Assembly (NCBI GenBank): GCA_018222765.1
Contig: JAAEZT010000022.1
Coordinates: 1-62,789, forward strand
Source: a bacterium
GTDB taxonomy: Bacteria; Verrucomicrobiota; Verrucomicrobiia; Verrucomicrobiales; Akkermansiaceae
DNA: 62,789 nucleotides
Reading direction: 5' to 3'
Shown one piece after another: positions 8,615 through 16,579 of this stretch. The notes below the pieces were generated by a model. That model was not told the origin of the DNA. It ran no database searches and saw nothing but the letters and a program-made list of their open reading frames with translations. A program made the translations under genes and the position numbers. Positions within the stretch are counted from its first letter, which is position 1, and each line of letters opens with the position of its first letter.

Positions 8615-9432
8615 TGAACGCCCAAAACATTTTAGATCGGTTCGAAGAGCTCGAAGCTGGACGGATTCTCGGTGACCTCGATTCCGGTGAGATCAAGGAG
8701 TGGGAAAAGCTCTCTGCCGATCCTCGTTGTAAGTCTGATCTCTCCCTTGAATTAGCGGCCGCCGCGCTCGAGTCCGAATACCTCGGGAACGACGAGGCTG
8801 GCCTTTCAAAGGATCTCCTCGGCAAACTCCAGGAGGATATGGCCGGCTTTGTTATCCCGGAAGAGCCTAAAGAATCTGAAGACAACGTGATCCGTCCGGC
8901 GAATTGGCAGACCATTTTGGCCGCTCCGAAAACCGGATGGGCTATCGCAGCCCTTTTTGCTCTTCTTCTGATCGCCCAGTCATTTATCGACAAGGGGCCT
9001 CAGGAACCTAAAGGCTTAACAACTGCCGAGGTCGAAAAGCCCTCGGCTGAAGAGAGACGTGACACCTTAATTTCCAGGGCCAGCGATTTAGTTAAATCAG
9101 ACTTCGGAGGACTTGAAAGCTATGGGGAAATGTCCGGAACGGTAGTCTGGAGTGACGAACTTCAGGAGGGATATATGAGCCTCACCAATCTTGCCGCTAA
9201 TAACCCCAGCACTCATCAGTATCAACTTTGGATTGTCGATCCTACCCGCGATGAAAACCCAGTGGACGGTGGAGTCTTTGATATTCCGTCAGGCGATGGC
9301 ACCACCATCATCCCGATTCGCAACCCGCTCGCGATTACCGACCCCAAGGCATTTGTGATCACCCTGGAACAGCCCGGCGGGGTTGTCGTTTCCAAGCAGG
9401 AAGTTGTGGTAGCATTGGCCAAAGCCTCCTAA
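8614..9432 (+). CDS. RskA-type membrane anti-sigma factor
   Basis: 272 residues. A short cytoplasmic N-terminus (1-100) would hold the sigma factor, although no HxxxCxxC zinc motif is present. One membrane helix lies at 108-125 (GWAIAALFALLLIAQSFI). The extracytoplasmic part (165-270) has the anti-sigma-K (RskA, PF10099) pattern: GTVVWSDELQEGYMSLTNL, YQLWIVD, DGGVFD and AFVITLEQPGG. Such factors are cleaved by regulated proteolysis. The gene overlaps the sigma gene by one base (TGATG). The family call is strong because the YQLW / GGVF / TLEQPGG triad is diagnostic. Confidence 0.9.
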   Translation: MNAQNILDRFEELEAGRILGDLDSGEIKEWEKLSADPRCKSDLSLELAAAALESEYLGNDEAGLSKDLLGKLQEDMAGFVIPEEPKESEDNVIRPANWQTILAAPKTGWAIAALFALLLIAQSFIDKGPQEPKGLTTAEVEKPSAEERRDTLISRASDLVKSDFGGLESYGEMSGTVVWSDELQEGYMSLTNLAANNPSTHQYQLWIVDPTRDENPVDGGVFDIPSGDGTTIIPIRNPLAITDPKAFVITLEQPGGVVVSKQEVVVALAKAS

Positions 9433-9656
9433 GTGCGGCTGCTGAAAAAGGTCTCCCAGAGTTCAATATTCTCACGCCCAATTCTGGGGAATTTGTCCCA
9501 ACCCGCGTGGGATCACAAAACGATCAAATTTTTTGAATCCAGATGTTAAGGTGGGGCGAATACCCCGACGAAGCAGTTACCATTTAATCGATGAACCCGT
9601 TTACCGCTACCAATTTTCGCCTTCCGGGAATCCGCAGCTTCATCACACGATGCTCG

Positions 9657-9911
9657 ATGTTTCAACAAGTAGAAATACGAAAAAGGCACTCCTCTTCAGA
9701 ACTTGTAGCCTTTGCCAATGAGGCAGTTCGCACCGGACATTTTCGCAACGGAGATCGGTTTCCCACGCCGGACGAGATTTCGAAACTTACCGGCGCCTCG
9801 GTCGCTGAAAGCCTCGATGTTGTCACCATCCTCATCAAAGAAGGAGCCATTAGACAACTCCCCTCCGGGCAACTCTCCATTGTCAGCCAACCGGGCAAAG
9901 GATGCCCCTAG
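9657..9911 (+). CDS. Small GntR-type winged-helix protein without effector domain
   Basis: 84 residues from ATG 9657 (MFQQVEIRKRHSSSELVAF); an ATG at 9591 would add 22 residues that do not resemble the family. The body is a GntR-type winged helix: helix 1, then GHFRNGDRFPTPDEISKLTG, recognition helix ASVAESLDVVTILIKEGAI, and wing RQLPSGQLSIV. There is no ligand-binding domain, as in YtrA-like short regulators, so it may act with a partner or be a truncated gene. A GGGG-CGAATA-CCCC inverted repeat at 9553-9566 upstream could be an autoregulatory site. No operon partner is evident. Confidence 0.6.
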   Translation: MFQQVEIRKRHSSSELVAFANEAVRTGHFRNGDRFPTPDEISKLTGASVAESLDVVTILIKEGAIRQLPSGQLSIVSQPGKGCP

Positions 9912-10016
9912 GCCTAGCCCTTCGACGATCAATCAATAGAGAAGCAAGTTCTTACCTCTCAGGAGAAGCCCACCCTTGGTTTCTCTCATGAAAGCGGTTA
10001 ACTCAAGGCGTGCCCT

Positions 10017-11561
10017 CTAATTCTTCTTCCCGGCTTTCGGCTTCTTCTGGCGCTTCGGTCTCGACGGGTCAACCTCGGGAACTTTGAATTCCTTCCGCAA
10101 ACGAGCGAGTTCGATCTCCATTTCCTTCTGGACTGCCGCGTAGTTCGGATCACCGTGGACACTTGTCATCTCGTTGGGATCCTTTTTTAAATCAAAGAGC
10201 TCCCACTCCTTCTTTTGGTAAAAGTGAATCAACTTGTGATGTCCGTTCGTCACTCCGTAATGGCGCGCCACGCTATGCGCTCCAGGAAACTCGTAGTAGT
10301 GATAATAAAATGATTTTCGCCAATCCTTGGCAGCCTCGCCCTTTAACAATGGCACAATGCTACGCCCTTGCATATCGGAGGGTACCTTCACTCCGGCAAC
10401 ATCGAGAAAGGTCTCGGCAAAATCGAGATTTGAAACGATGTCCTCATTACGAGAACCCGCTTTGACTGTTCCCGGCCAGCGCACAAGGAGAGGTGTTCTC
10501 AAAGACTCCTCATACATCCAGCGCTTGTCATACCAACCGTGCTCTCCGAGATACCAACCCTGGTCAGAGGAATAGATCACAATGGTATTCTTCGCGAGGC
10601 CGCTTTCATCGAGATAGTCGAGGATTCTTCCAATGCCATCATCCACTGACTTCACACAACGAAGATAGTCCTTCACGTAGCGTTGGTATTTCCACTGAAT
10701 GATCTCCTTTTCACTCATAGTGGCCTTCGCTTTTTCAAAGGCCTCGTTCTTTGGACCATAGGCCGCATTCCATTTCTCCAGTTGATCGGCATTGAGTCCG
10801 CGCGGCTTGTTTAACTTAAGATCATTCGCGTTGAGATGCCGCTTGATTTCCATCGTCTGCCCGCTCGCGGCCGAAGTCCGGCCCTTGTAGTCATCGTAAA
10901 GAGTGTCCGGTTCCGGGATCGTCTTGTCATCCAGCCACTTCAAATAATCCGGCCCCGGCTGCCAATTCCGGTGCGGTGCTTTGTGCTGGCACATTACCAT
11001 GAACGGCTTTGAGGCATCCCGCTTTTCCTTAAGCCAATCCAAAGTCAGGTCCGTGATGATGTCGGTAGTATATCCCGTGACCTTGGTGGGAACCTCCTTT
11101 CCATCCTTCCCCATCACCCGCATCGCCGGATTGTAGTAGGCCCCCTGCCCCGGAAGAATTTGGAAATGATCGAAGCCCTGTGGAGTGGTTTTCAAATGCC
11201 ACTTCCCGAGAACCGCTGTCTGGTATCCGACTTTCTGCAGGAGCTTCGGAAAGGTTTGTTGATCTCCGTTAAAGGAGTTTCCATTCGTCATGAAGCCATT
11301 GAGGTGGCTATATTTCCCTGTCAAAATCACCGCCCGACTGGGACCGCAAATCGCATTGGTGACATAACAACGGTTGAAAAGCATTCCCTCCTTCGCAAGG
11401 CGATCCATGTTTGGAGTCGTCATACGCGACGGATCGTAGGCGCTGAGAGCCTGCTCGCAGTGATCATCGGTGAAAATGAACACTATATTCGGGCGATCGG
11501 CTGCCAGCGAAGAAACCGTGGCAGAGGCAAGACAAAGAAGTGAGAGAAGGCGTGATTTCAT
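10017..11561 (-). CDS. Secreted sulfatase, Cys (FGly) type
   Basis: 514 residues with a signal peptide ([20 protein letters not shown]). Metal ligands D32-D33 sit in FIFTDDH. The maturation motif is C72-G-P-S-R76 followed by AVILTG, so the catalytic residue is FGly72. AVLGKWHLK and [13 protein letters not shown] give the conserved Lys/His and the second Asp. The length and the C-terminal [14 protein letters not shown] ... [13 protein letters not shown] block match the iduronate/choline-sulfatase-like group that acts on sulfated glycans. The gene stands alone: the next minus-strand gene upstream is the MscS-type channel, 220 bp away. Substrate is unknown. The Lys-rich tail ([12 protein letters not shown]) is unusual and may bind anionic polymer. 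Confidence 0.93.
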   Translation of the reverse strand: MKSRLLSLLCLASATVSSLAADRPNIVFIFTDDHCEQALSAYDPSRMTTPNMDRLAKEGMLFNRCYVTNAICGPSRAVILTGKYSHLNGFMTNGNSFNGDQQTFPKLLQKVGYQTAVLGKWHLKTTPQGFDHFQILPGQGAYYNPAMRVMGKDGKEVPTKVTGYTTDIITDLTLDWLKEKRDASKPFMVMCQHKAPHRNWQPGPDYLKWLDDKTIPEPDTLYDDYKGRTSAASGQTMEIKRHLNANDLKLNKPRGLNADQLEKWNAAYGPKNEAFEKAKATMSEKEIIQWKYQRYVKDYLRCVKSVDDGIGRILDYLDESGLAKNTIVIYSSDQGWYLGEHGWYDKRWMYEESLRTPLLVRWPGTVKAGSRNEDIVSNLDFAETFLDVAGVKVPSDMQGRSIVPLLKGEAAKDWRKSFYYHYYEFPGAHSVARHYGVTNGHHKLIHFYQKKEWELFDLKKDPNEMTSVHGDPNYAAVQKEMEIELARLRKEFKVPEVDPSRPKRQKKPKAGKKN

Positions 11562-11782
11562 GAGCTATTTGGGATTGGGATGATACCCGACCACGCAAGC
11601 ACTCCTTTCAAGACCTTATTACTGATAGCTTAAGGGATTCGCCCGATCTCTCAGGCCAGCGCTCAGCCCGAGAATGATCCCCTCTACCAGGACCCCAATC
11701 ACGCGAGAACCCCAGAGACCAATCAATTTCAAAAACCTCAGTATTTCTGTAACCTAGGCTCCCAGATGACTCAGGAAACAAA
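11562..11782. other. Intergenic stretch with a possible gene remnant
   Basis: No gene is supported. On the minus strand, frame 11619-11753 reads LKLIGLWGSRVIGVLVEGI followed by ILGLSAGLRDRANPLSYQ and a stop. It looks like the tail of a small membrane protein but has no start codon. It may be a remnant or chance. Confidence 0.25.
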
Positions 11783-13051
11783 TCAATGCCTCTCCAACTC
11801 ACAAAGGTTCTTCAAATCAGTCCCCGTCGGCGACTGGAACACATTCAGTCCGAACTCCGGCAGCACGGCCAAAAGGTGATCAAAAATATCACTCTGAATT
11901 CCTTCGTATTCAATCCACCGGTTGTCATTGGTGAAAATATAAACCTCAATCGGCAACCCTTTCTCTGTCGGTTGCAATTGCCGCACTAGCAGAGTTTGGT
12001 CCTTGGAAACCTTTGGATGGCTTTTGAGATACTCGGCAATGTAGGCGCGGAAAGTACCCAGATTGGTGAGAGCCCGTGCATTCACCGGCTCCACGCTTTC
12101 CCCGTCTGGAAACTGCCCGTTCCATTCATCCAGCTCTTTTACTTTGCGATCGAGGTAATCCCGCAACAGCCGAATCTTACGAAATCGTTCGATGGATTTT
12201 TCGTCGAGCAAGCCTACTGAGGTCATATCGAGAAGAAGGTTTCTCTTAATTCGCCGCACTCCCGACTTACTCATCCCCCGCCAGTTGCGGAAGCTGTCGC
12301 TAATCAAGGCATGAGTCGGAATGGTGGTAATGGTTTTGTCAAAGTTCTGCACTTTGACCGTCGTCAGTGCGACATCAATCACGTCGCCATCTGCTCCGAA
12401 TTTCGGCATCTCAATCCAATCCCCCCTCGCAACCATTCGATTCGCGGAAAGCTGCACGCCTGCAACAAGCCCAAGAATAGCGTCCTTAAAAATCAACATC
12501 AACACTGCCGTCAAAGCGCCAAGCCCACTGAAGATCAGCACCGGTGATTTCCCAATCACCGAGGCCACCACAAAGATCGCCGCCGCCACAAAAATCAAAA
12601 TCTTGATTACCTGAAGAAAACCCTTGATGGGGACTTCCCGAGATACCGGAAAACGTCGGTAGATACGCTCGCACACATTGAGAACCGAACTCAAGGCGAG
12701 GAACGCCACCACGATGATATAGATCTCAGCGAGAATTCTGACAACTTCGGACGCCGCAGGATTACGAAGCGCAGCCTGCCCTCCGGACCATATCAACATT
12801 CCCGGAACCAATTGAGCGATCCACTGGAAAACACGACTTTTAACCAGTTCGTCGTCCCAGGTATTATCACTTCGCTTGACCAGCGCCCGAAGCAAACGCA
12901 CCACCAGACGCCATGCGATGAAATAGATCCCGATCGAAGCAAGCACCACTCCCAACAGAATCAGGACATCCGCCAACACCGAGATCCAATCAGCGCCACT
13001 CCCCGCGCCGCGGCCTATCCACCCTTCGACTGTTTGATGCAACCCGTTCAC
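11783..13051 (-). CDS. ybdG: MscS-family mechanosensitive channel, YbdG-like
   Basis: About 422 residues from GTG 13051; a TTG at 13120 gives a longer frame, but the shorter one matches the short N-terminus of E. coli YbdG. Several membrane helices fill the first half. The pore-lining and beta-domain region is very close to YbdG: GLGALTAVLMLIFKDAILGL, GDWIEMPKFGADGDVIDV, TTVKVQNFDKTITTIPT and RRIKRNLLLDMTSVGLLDE. YbdG gives miniconductance channel activity under mild hypo-osmotic shock. The gene is monocistronic here and divergent from the DUF1552 operon, with about 120 bp between starts. This is the one clearly housekeeping stress gene among the envelope genes. Confidence 0.92.
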   Translation of the reverse strand: MNGLHQTVEGWIGRGAGSGADWISVLADVLILLGVVLASIGIYFIAWRLVVRLLRALVKRSDNTWDDELVKSRVFQWIAQLVPGMLIWSGGQAALRNPAASEVVRILAEIYIIVVAFLALSSVLNVCERIYRRFPVSREVPIKGFLQVIKILIFVAAAIFVVASVIGKSPVLIFSGLGALTAVLMLIFKDAILGLVAGVQLSANRMVARGDWIEMPKFGADGDVIDVALTTVKVQNFDKTITTIPTHALISDSFRNWRGMSKSGVRRIKRNLLLDMTSVGLLDEKSIERFRKIRLLRDYLDRKVKELDEWNGQFPDGESVEPVNARALTNLGTFRAYIAEYLKSHPKVSKDQTLLVRQLQPTEKGLPIEVYIFTNDNRWIEYEGIQSDIFDHLLAVLPEFGLNVFQSPTGTDLKNLCELERH

Positions 13052-13172
13052 AATTCCAAATTGCCAGATAAGCACCTTCGAAGCAAGCCGCGTTGATCCA
13101 GAGTCGCTTACATGGCACAAAAAATCGCCTCGCTGAATGGACTTCCTCGGTTGTATAATCCATCAAAATCCC

Positions 13173-14423
13173 ATGAAAACTTCTTTTACCCGAAGGAACT
13201 TCCTCCGCGCCGGGGGAATCGCCATCGCCCTCCCCTCTCTGGAGTCATTCGCTCAACCCGCGAAACCCTCAAAAAAACCGGTGAAGCGCATGGTCTGCCT
13301 TTCCAATAACTACGGCGTTTACCAGAAGGCCTTTTTCCCCACCCAAGGTGGTCGCGATTACGAGATGTCGCACACTCTCAAGCCGCTCGAAAAACATCGC
13401 GAGGATTTCACCGTCTTTTCCAATCTCGATCATGGCCTCACCGGCGGACATGCCTGCGTCCCGACTTTCCTCAACGGCATTCGCCCCGACATGTCGTCCA
13501 GCTTCCCCGAAGGCAACATCAGCATGGACCAAAAGGCCGCCGAGTTTGTCGGAGCGGCCACGCGTTATTCCTCGATGACGCTCAAGGTGAAGGAGAACAA
13601 CCAAACGAGCTTTACCCGCACCGGCGTGCAGGTTCCTTCTATCGATGTCACTGCGATGTATCGCAAGCTCTTCCTCGAAGACTCAGCCGAAGCCAAGAAA
13701 CAAGAGGAACTACGCCTGCAACGACACGGAAGCATTCTCGACACCGTTCTCGGAAGAGCCAAGGACGTGAAGAAAGAGCTCAGCAAACAGGATCAGGATA
13801 AGTTCACCGAGTATCTCGACTCCGTGCGCAGCCTCGAACAGAAAATCGACCTGCAGCGACCGTGGCTTGATCAGCCGAAACCAACGACCGAAATGGAAGA
13901 ACCCCGGCCGGCCCGACAGACCGCCGACGAGATGAAAATCATGATGGAGCTCATGGCACTGGCCATCGAAACCGATTCCACCCGTATCATGACTCTCGCG
14001 ACGGGATTCGCGAATGGCGACTTCGGCTTGAATGGCGGCTACCATGGATTTTCCCATCACGGCGAACTCGCCGAGAAAACCGATGCCCTCAAATTAATCG
14101 AAGGAAATCAGATCGCGCAGATGGCTTACCTCATCGACCTACTCAAAGGGAAAGAAGACACTCTCAACGGCGGCACGCTTTTCGATCACACCATGATCCT
14201 CTACGGCTGCGGCATGGCGACGGGAACGCATTCCTGCAAAAACATGCCCCTCGTCCTCGCCGGCGGCGGCTTCAAGTTGGGCGAGCACGTCGTTCTTCCT
14301 GAAGGAAAATCCGAGCGCGTGAAAGCCTGCAACCTCCTCCTCTCCATGCTGCAAAATTTCGGGCTGAAAGTTGATCAATTCGGAACAAGCACGGGAACCC
14401 TGACGGGACTCGAGTGGGCGTGA
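13173..14423 (+). CDS. DUF1552 (HXXSHH) Tat-exported protein, copy A
   Basis: 416 residues from ATG 13173; the twin-arginine signal TRRNFLRAGGIAIALPSL sets the start, about 11 codons into the open frame. The family signature is intact as H-G-F-S-H-H (codons begin at 14042). The body includes CLSNNYGVYQKAFFPTQGG and LYGCGMATGTHSCKNMPLVLAGG, both typical of DUF1552 (PF07586). Function is unproven, but the family is almost always paired with PSD1 cytochromes, as here. It heads an operon: the stop TGA (14421-14423) shares one base with the next ATG. Confidence 0.92.
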   Translation: MKTSFTRRNFLRAGGIAIALPSLESFAQPAKPSKKPVKRMVCLSNNYGVYQKAFFPTQGGRDYEMSHTLKPLEKHREDFTVFSNLDHGLTGGHACVPTFLNGIRPDMSSSFPEGNISMDQKAAEFVGAATRYSSMTLKVKENNQTSFTRTGVQVPSIDVTAMYRKLFLEDSAEAKKQEELRLQRHGSILDTVLGRAKDVKKELSKQDQDKFTEYLDSVRSLEQKIDLQRPWLDQPKPTTEMEEPRPARQTADEMKIMMELMALAIETDSTRIMTLATGFANGDFGLNGGYHGFSHHGELAEKTDALKLIEGNQIAQMAYLIDLLKGKEDTLNGGTLFDHTMILYGCGMATGTHSCKNMPLVLAGGGFKLGEHVVLPEGKSERVKACNLLLSMLQNFGLKVDQFGTSTGTLTGLEWA

Positions 14424-16579
14424 TGAGGAAAGCCTTTCATGCCATTTTTCTGGTCGCAACCGGGCTTTCTCAAGCCAAGGGCGAAGAGCGCTGGGTGCAA
14501 AGTTACGACGCAGGATACACCGATGCCAATGGCGCTTGGGCGGGCGGATCCGAGATGATGCACCTCGCCTCGCACAAGGGGAAGCTCTACGCCTCCAATG
14601 GCTACTGGGTGGATTCCCATTGGGTAATTCCACCCGAGGGCCAACGCCAGTCCGCGCAAGTCTTGCGCCTAGATTCAAGCGATGCGCAATGGCAGGTCGA
14701 CCTCAAGATGGGAAAGTCCAACGACGACCTCGGCCTGGAATACATGAAAGGCAACATTCTCAAATCAGTGACCTTCACACGCGACGCCAAAGGCCAGCCA
14801 CTCGCCAAACCGGAGTCTCTTCTGGTGATGGCTGCGGGTGCGAATTTCGAACGCGGCGGAGCGGTCTCGGCATGGGTCCGCGATGACTCTACGGACAGAT
14901 GGACGCACACCTTGGTCCGCCATGGCTCGAGTGCCGGCGGAGTTCGCTGGGTACCGCGCGATATGGAGATCTATCGCGACAAAGTCACCGGAGTAGAGCG
15001 CATCTTCATGTCGCTCGGAAATCCCGGCATCATCTCGGGTGTCTATGACCCCGCCGCCCCCGGCCGCATTCGCTGGGATCGCAATCTGGAGTATCCCTTT
15101 CTCACCGACGGAAGCTTTCGCACCCGCCCTCTCGGCATCACGAAAGCCAACGGCTCTTTGTTTTTTTCTGAAGGCGATTCAATCTATCAACGCATTGATG
15201 GTGAGAGACCCACCTACCACGAGATCTTCGAACTCTTCGAAGACACCGATACCGACGTCGGCGGCATTCGCGGGCTAACTCGCGTCGACAATCCGAATGG
15301 TAAAGGTGACTCGCTTCTCTTCATCTGGGCTCCCGGCGAGCGATCAGCCAGCGCAGTCAAGCGACTCGATCCCGACGGCAAGGGCGGCTACACCTTGCAC
15401 GATGAAGTCCGCATCATTGACCTGATGGAGGACTACCTCGATGTCGAGGTCACCTACACACTCGGCGCACACAACATGGTTTACCCCTTCACTGATCCAG
15501 CGACTGGAGAGACCGTTCACATTATCGGCTTTCAGGGGAACATTCGCGGGTCCAAAAACCATCTCCGCTGGAAAGGGAGCGCGCTTTATGCCGGCGCGCT
15601 CTATGCCGTGAGAAAAGCCGATCAGAGCTATCAGGTTCTCGAAGTCAACAATCGCTACAAACCCGGCAAACAACTCCTCATTTCTCCCCGCACTTTTTGC
15701 GAGTCACCATTCGGCGACAAGGAAATCTATATCGCAGGACATGATTCCAGCTTCAAAAACTCCGACAACATGGCCTGGATTTTCCGCGCTCCCGAAACGG
15801 TCGTCCTCGGATCAACGAAAGCCCTCGATGCTCTCCCGCCTAAACCTAAACCAAAGCCCCCGAAACGCTTACTGGACGGACCAATTTACGAGCTCCGCAT
15901 CTACGCCGCCAACGAAGACCGGCTCCATCATCTGGAAAAACGCTTCCGCGAGCACACCGACCGTATCTTCAAGAAACGTGGCCTCAAATCCATCGGATAC
16001 TGGGTTCCCACCGAAGGCCCGGCCAAAAAACGTCGTCGTCTGATCTACATTCTCAAGCACCCTTCACGCTACACGGCTTATCAAAACTGGATTCACTTCA
16101 ACAACGATGGTGAATGGGACAGAGTTCTCGACGAACCACAGTTTCAGGGACTTCTTTCCGAAAAGCCCACGAGCATCTTCATGAACGAAACGGAATACTC
16201 CTCTCAAGTCCGCAATGCCATCGACCAAAAAGGAGGTGTGTTCGAACTTCGAACTTACGTAACCAACCCGGGCAAGCTCGACGCGCTCAACGAACGTTTT
16301 AAAAACCATACCGCCAGGCTCTTCACCAAGCATGGCATGAAGAATTTCGGCTACTGGATTCCCTTCGACACCCCCGACTCTGCAAACACACTGATCTATC
16401 TCATTCATCACGCCGACCGGAAGCAAGCCGACGCCAATTGGAAGACCTTTGCCTCCGATCCCAGTTGGCAAAAAGCCCGCAAGGAATCCGAGCGTGATGG
16501 CAAAATTCTCGCCCAAGCACCCGAGCGCATCTTCCTGCGGGCCCTCGATTTTTCTCCCACTAACCAAGTGAAAAAATGA
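14423..16579 (+). CDS. Secreted propeller-like protein with two C-terminal NIPSNAP domains
   Basis: 718 residues from ATG 14423 (TGATG overlap with the DUF1552 stop); signal peptide MRKAFHAIFLVATGLSQAKG. Residues 20-460 look like a beta-propeller (repeated strands such as KLYASNGYWV, RIFMSLGNPG, LFFSEGDSIYQR) and are otherwise unassigned. A KPKPKPPK linker follows. Two tandem NIPSNAP (PF07978) domains end the protein: the first begins GPIYELRIYAANEDRLHHLE (nt about 15876), the second GVFELRTYVTNPGKLDALNE (nt about 16235). Each has the GYW(V/I)P and YxLKH/YLIHH strands. NIPSNAP is a dimeric alpha/beta-barrel-like fold of uncertain activity. Its place between DUF1552 and PSD1 genes suggests one secreted complex, which is inference. 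Confidence 0.82.
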   Translation: MRKAFHAIFLVATGLSQAKGEERWVQSYDAGYTDANGAWAGGSEMMHLASHKGKLYASNGYWVDSHWVIPPEGQRQSAQVLRLDSSDAQWQVDLKMGKSNDDLGLEYMKGNILKSVTFTRDAKGQPLAKPESLLVMAAGANFERGGAVSAWVRDDSTDRWTHTLVRHGSSAGGVRWVPRDMEIYRDKVTGVERIFMSLGNPGIISGVYDPAAPGRIRWDRNLEYPFLTDGSFRTRPLGITKANGSLFFSEGDSIYQRIDGERPTYHEIFELFEDTDTDVGGIRGLTRVDNPNGKGDSLLFIWAPGERSASAVKRLDPDGKGGYTLHDEVRIIDLMEDYLDVEVTYTLGAHNMVYPFTDPATGETVHIIGFQGNIRGSKNHLRWKGSALYAGALYAVRKADQSYQVLEVNNRYKPGKQLLISPRTFCESPFGDKEIYIAGHDSSFKNSDNMAWIFRAPETVVLGSTKALDALPPKPKPKPPKRLLDGPIYELRIYAANEDRLHHLEKRFREHTDRIFKKRGLKSIGYWVPTEGPAKKRRRLIYILKHPSRYTAYQNWIHFNNDGEWDRVLDEPQFQGLLSEKPTSIFMNETEYSSQVRNAIDQKGGVFELRTYVTNPGKLDALNERFKNHTARLFTKHGMKNFGYWIPFDTPDSANTLIYLIHHADRKQADANWKTFASDPSWQKARKESERDGKILAQAPERIFLRALDFSPTNQVKK

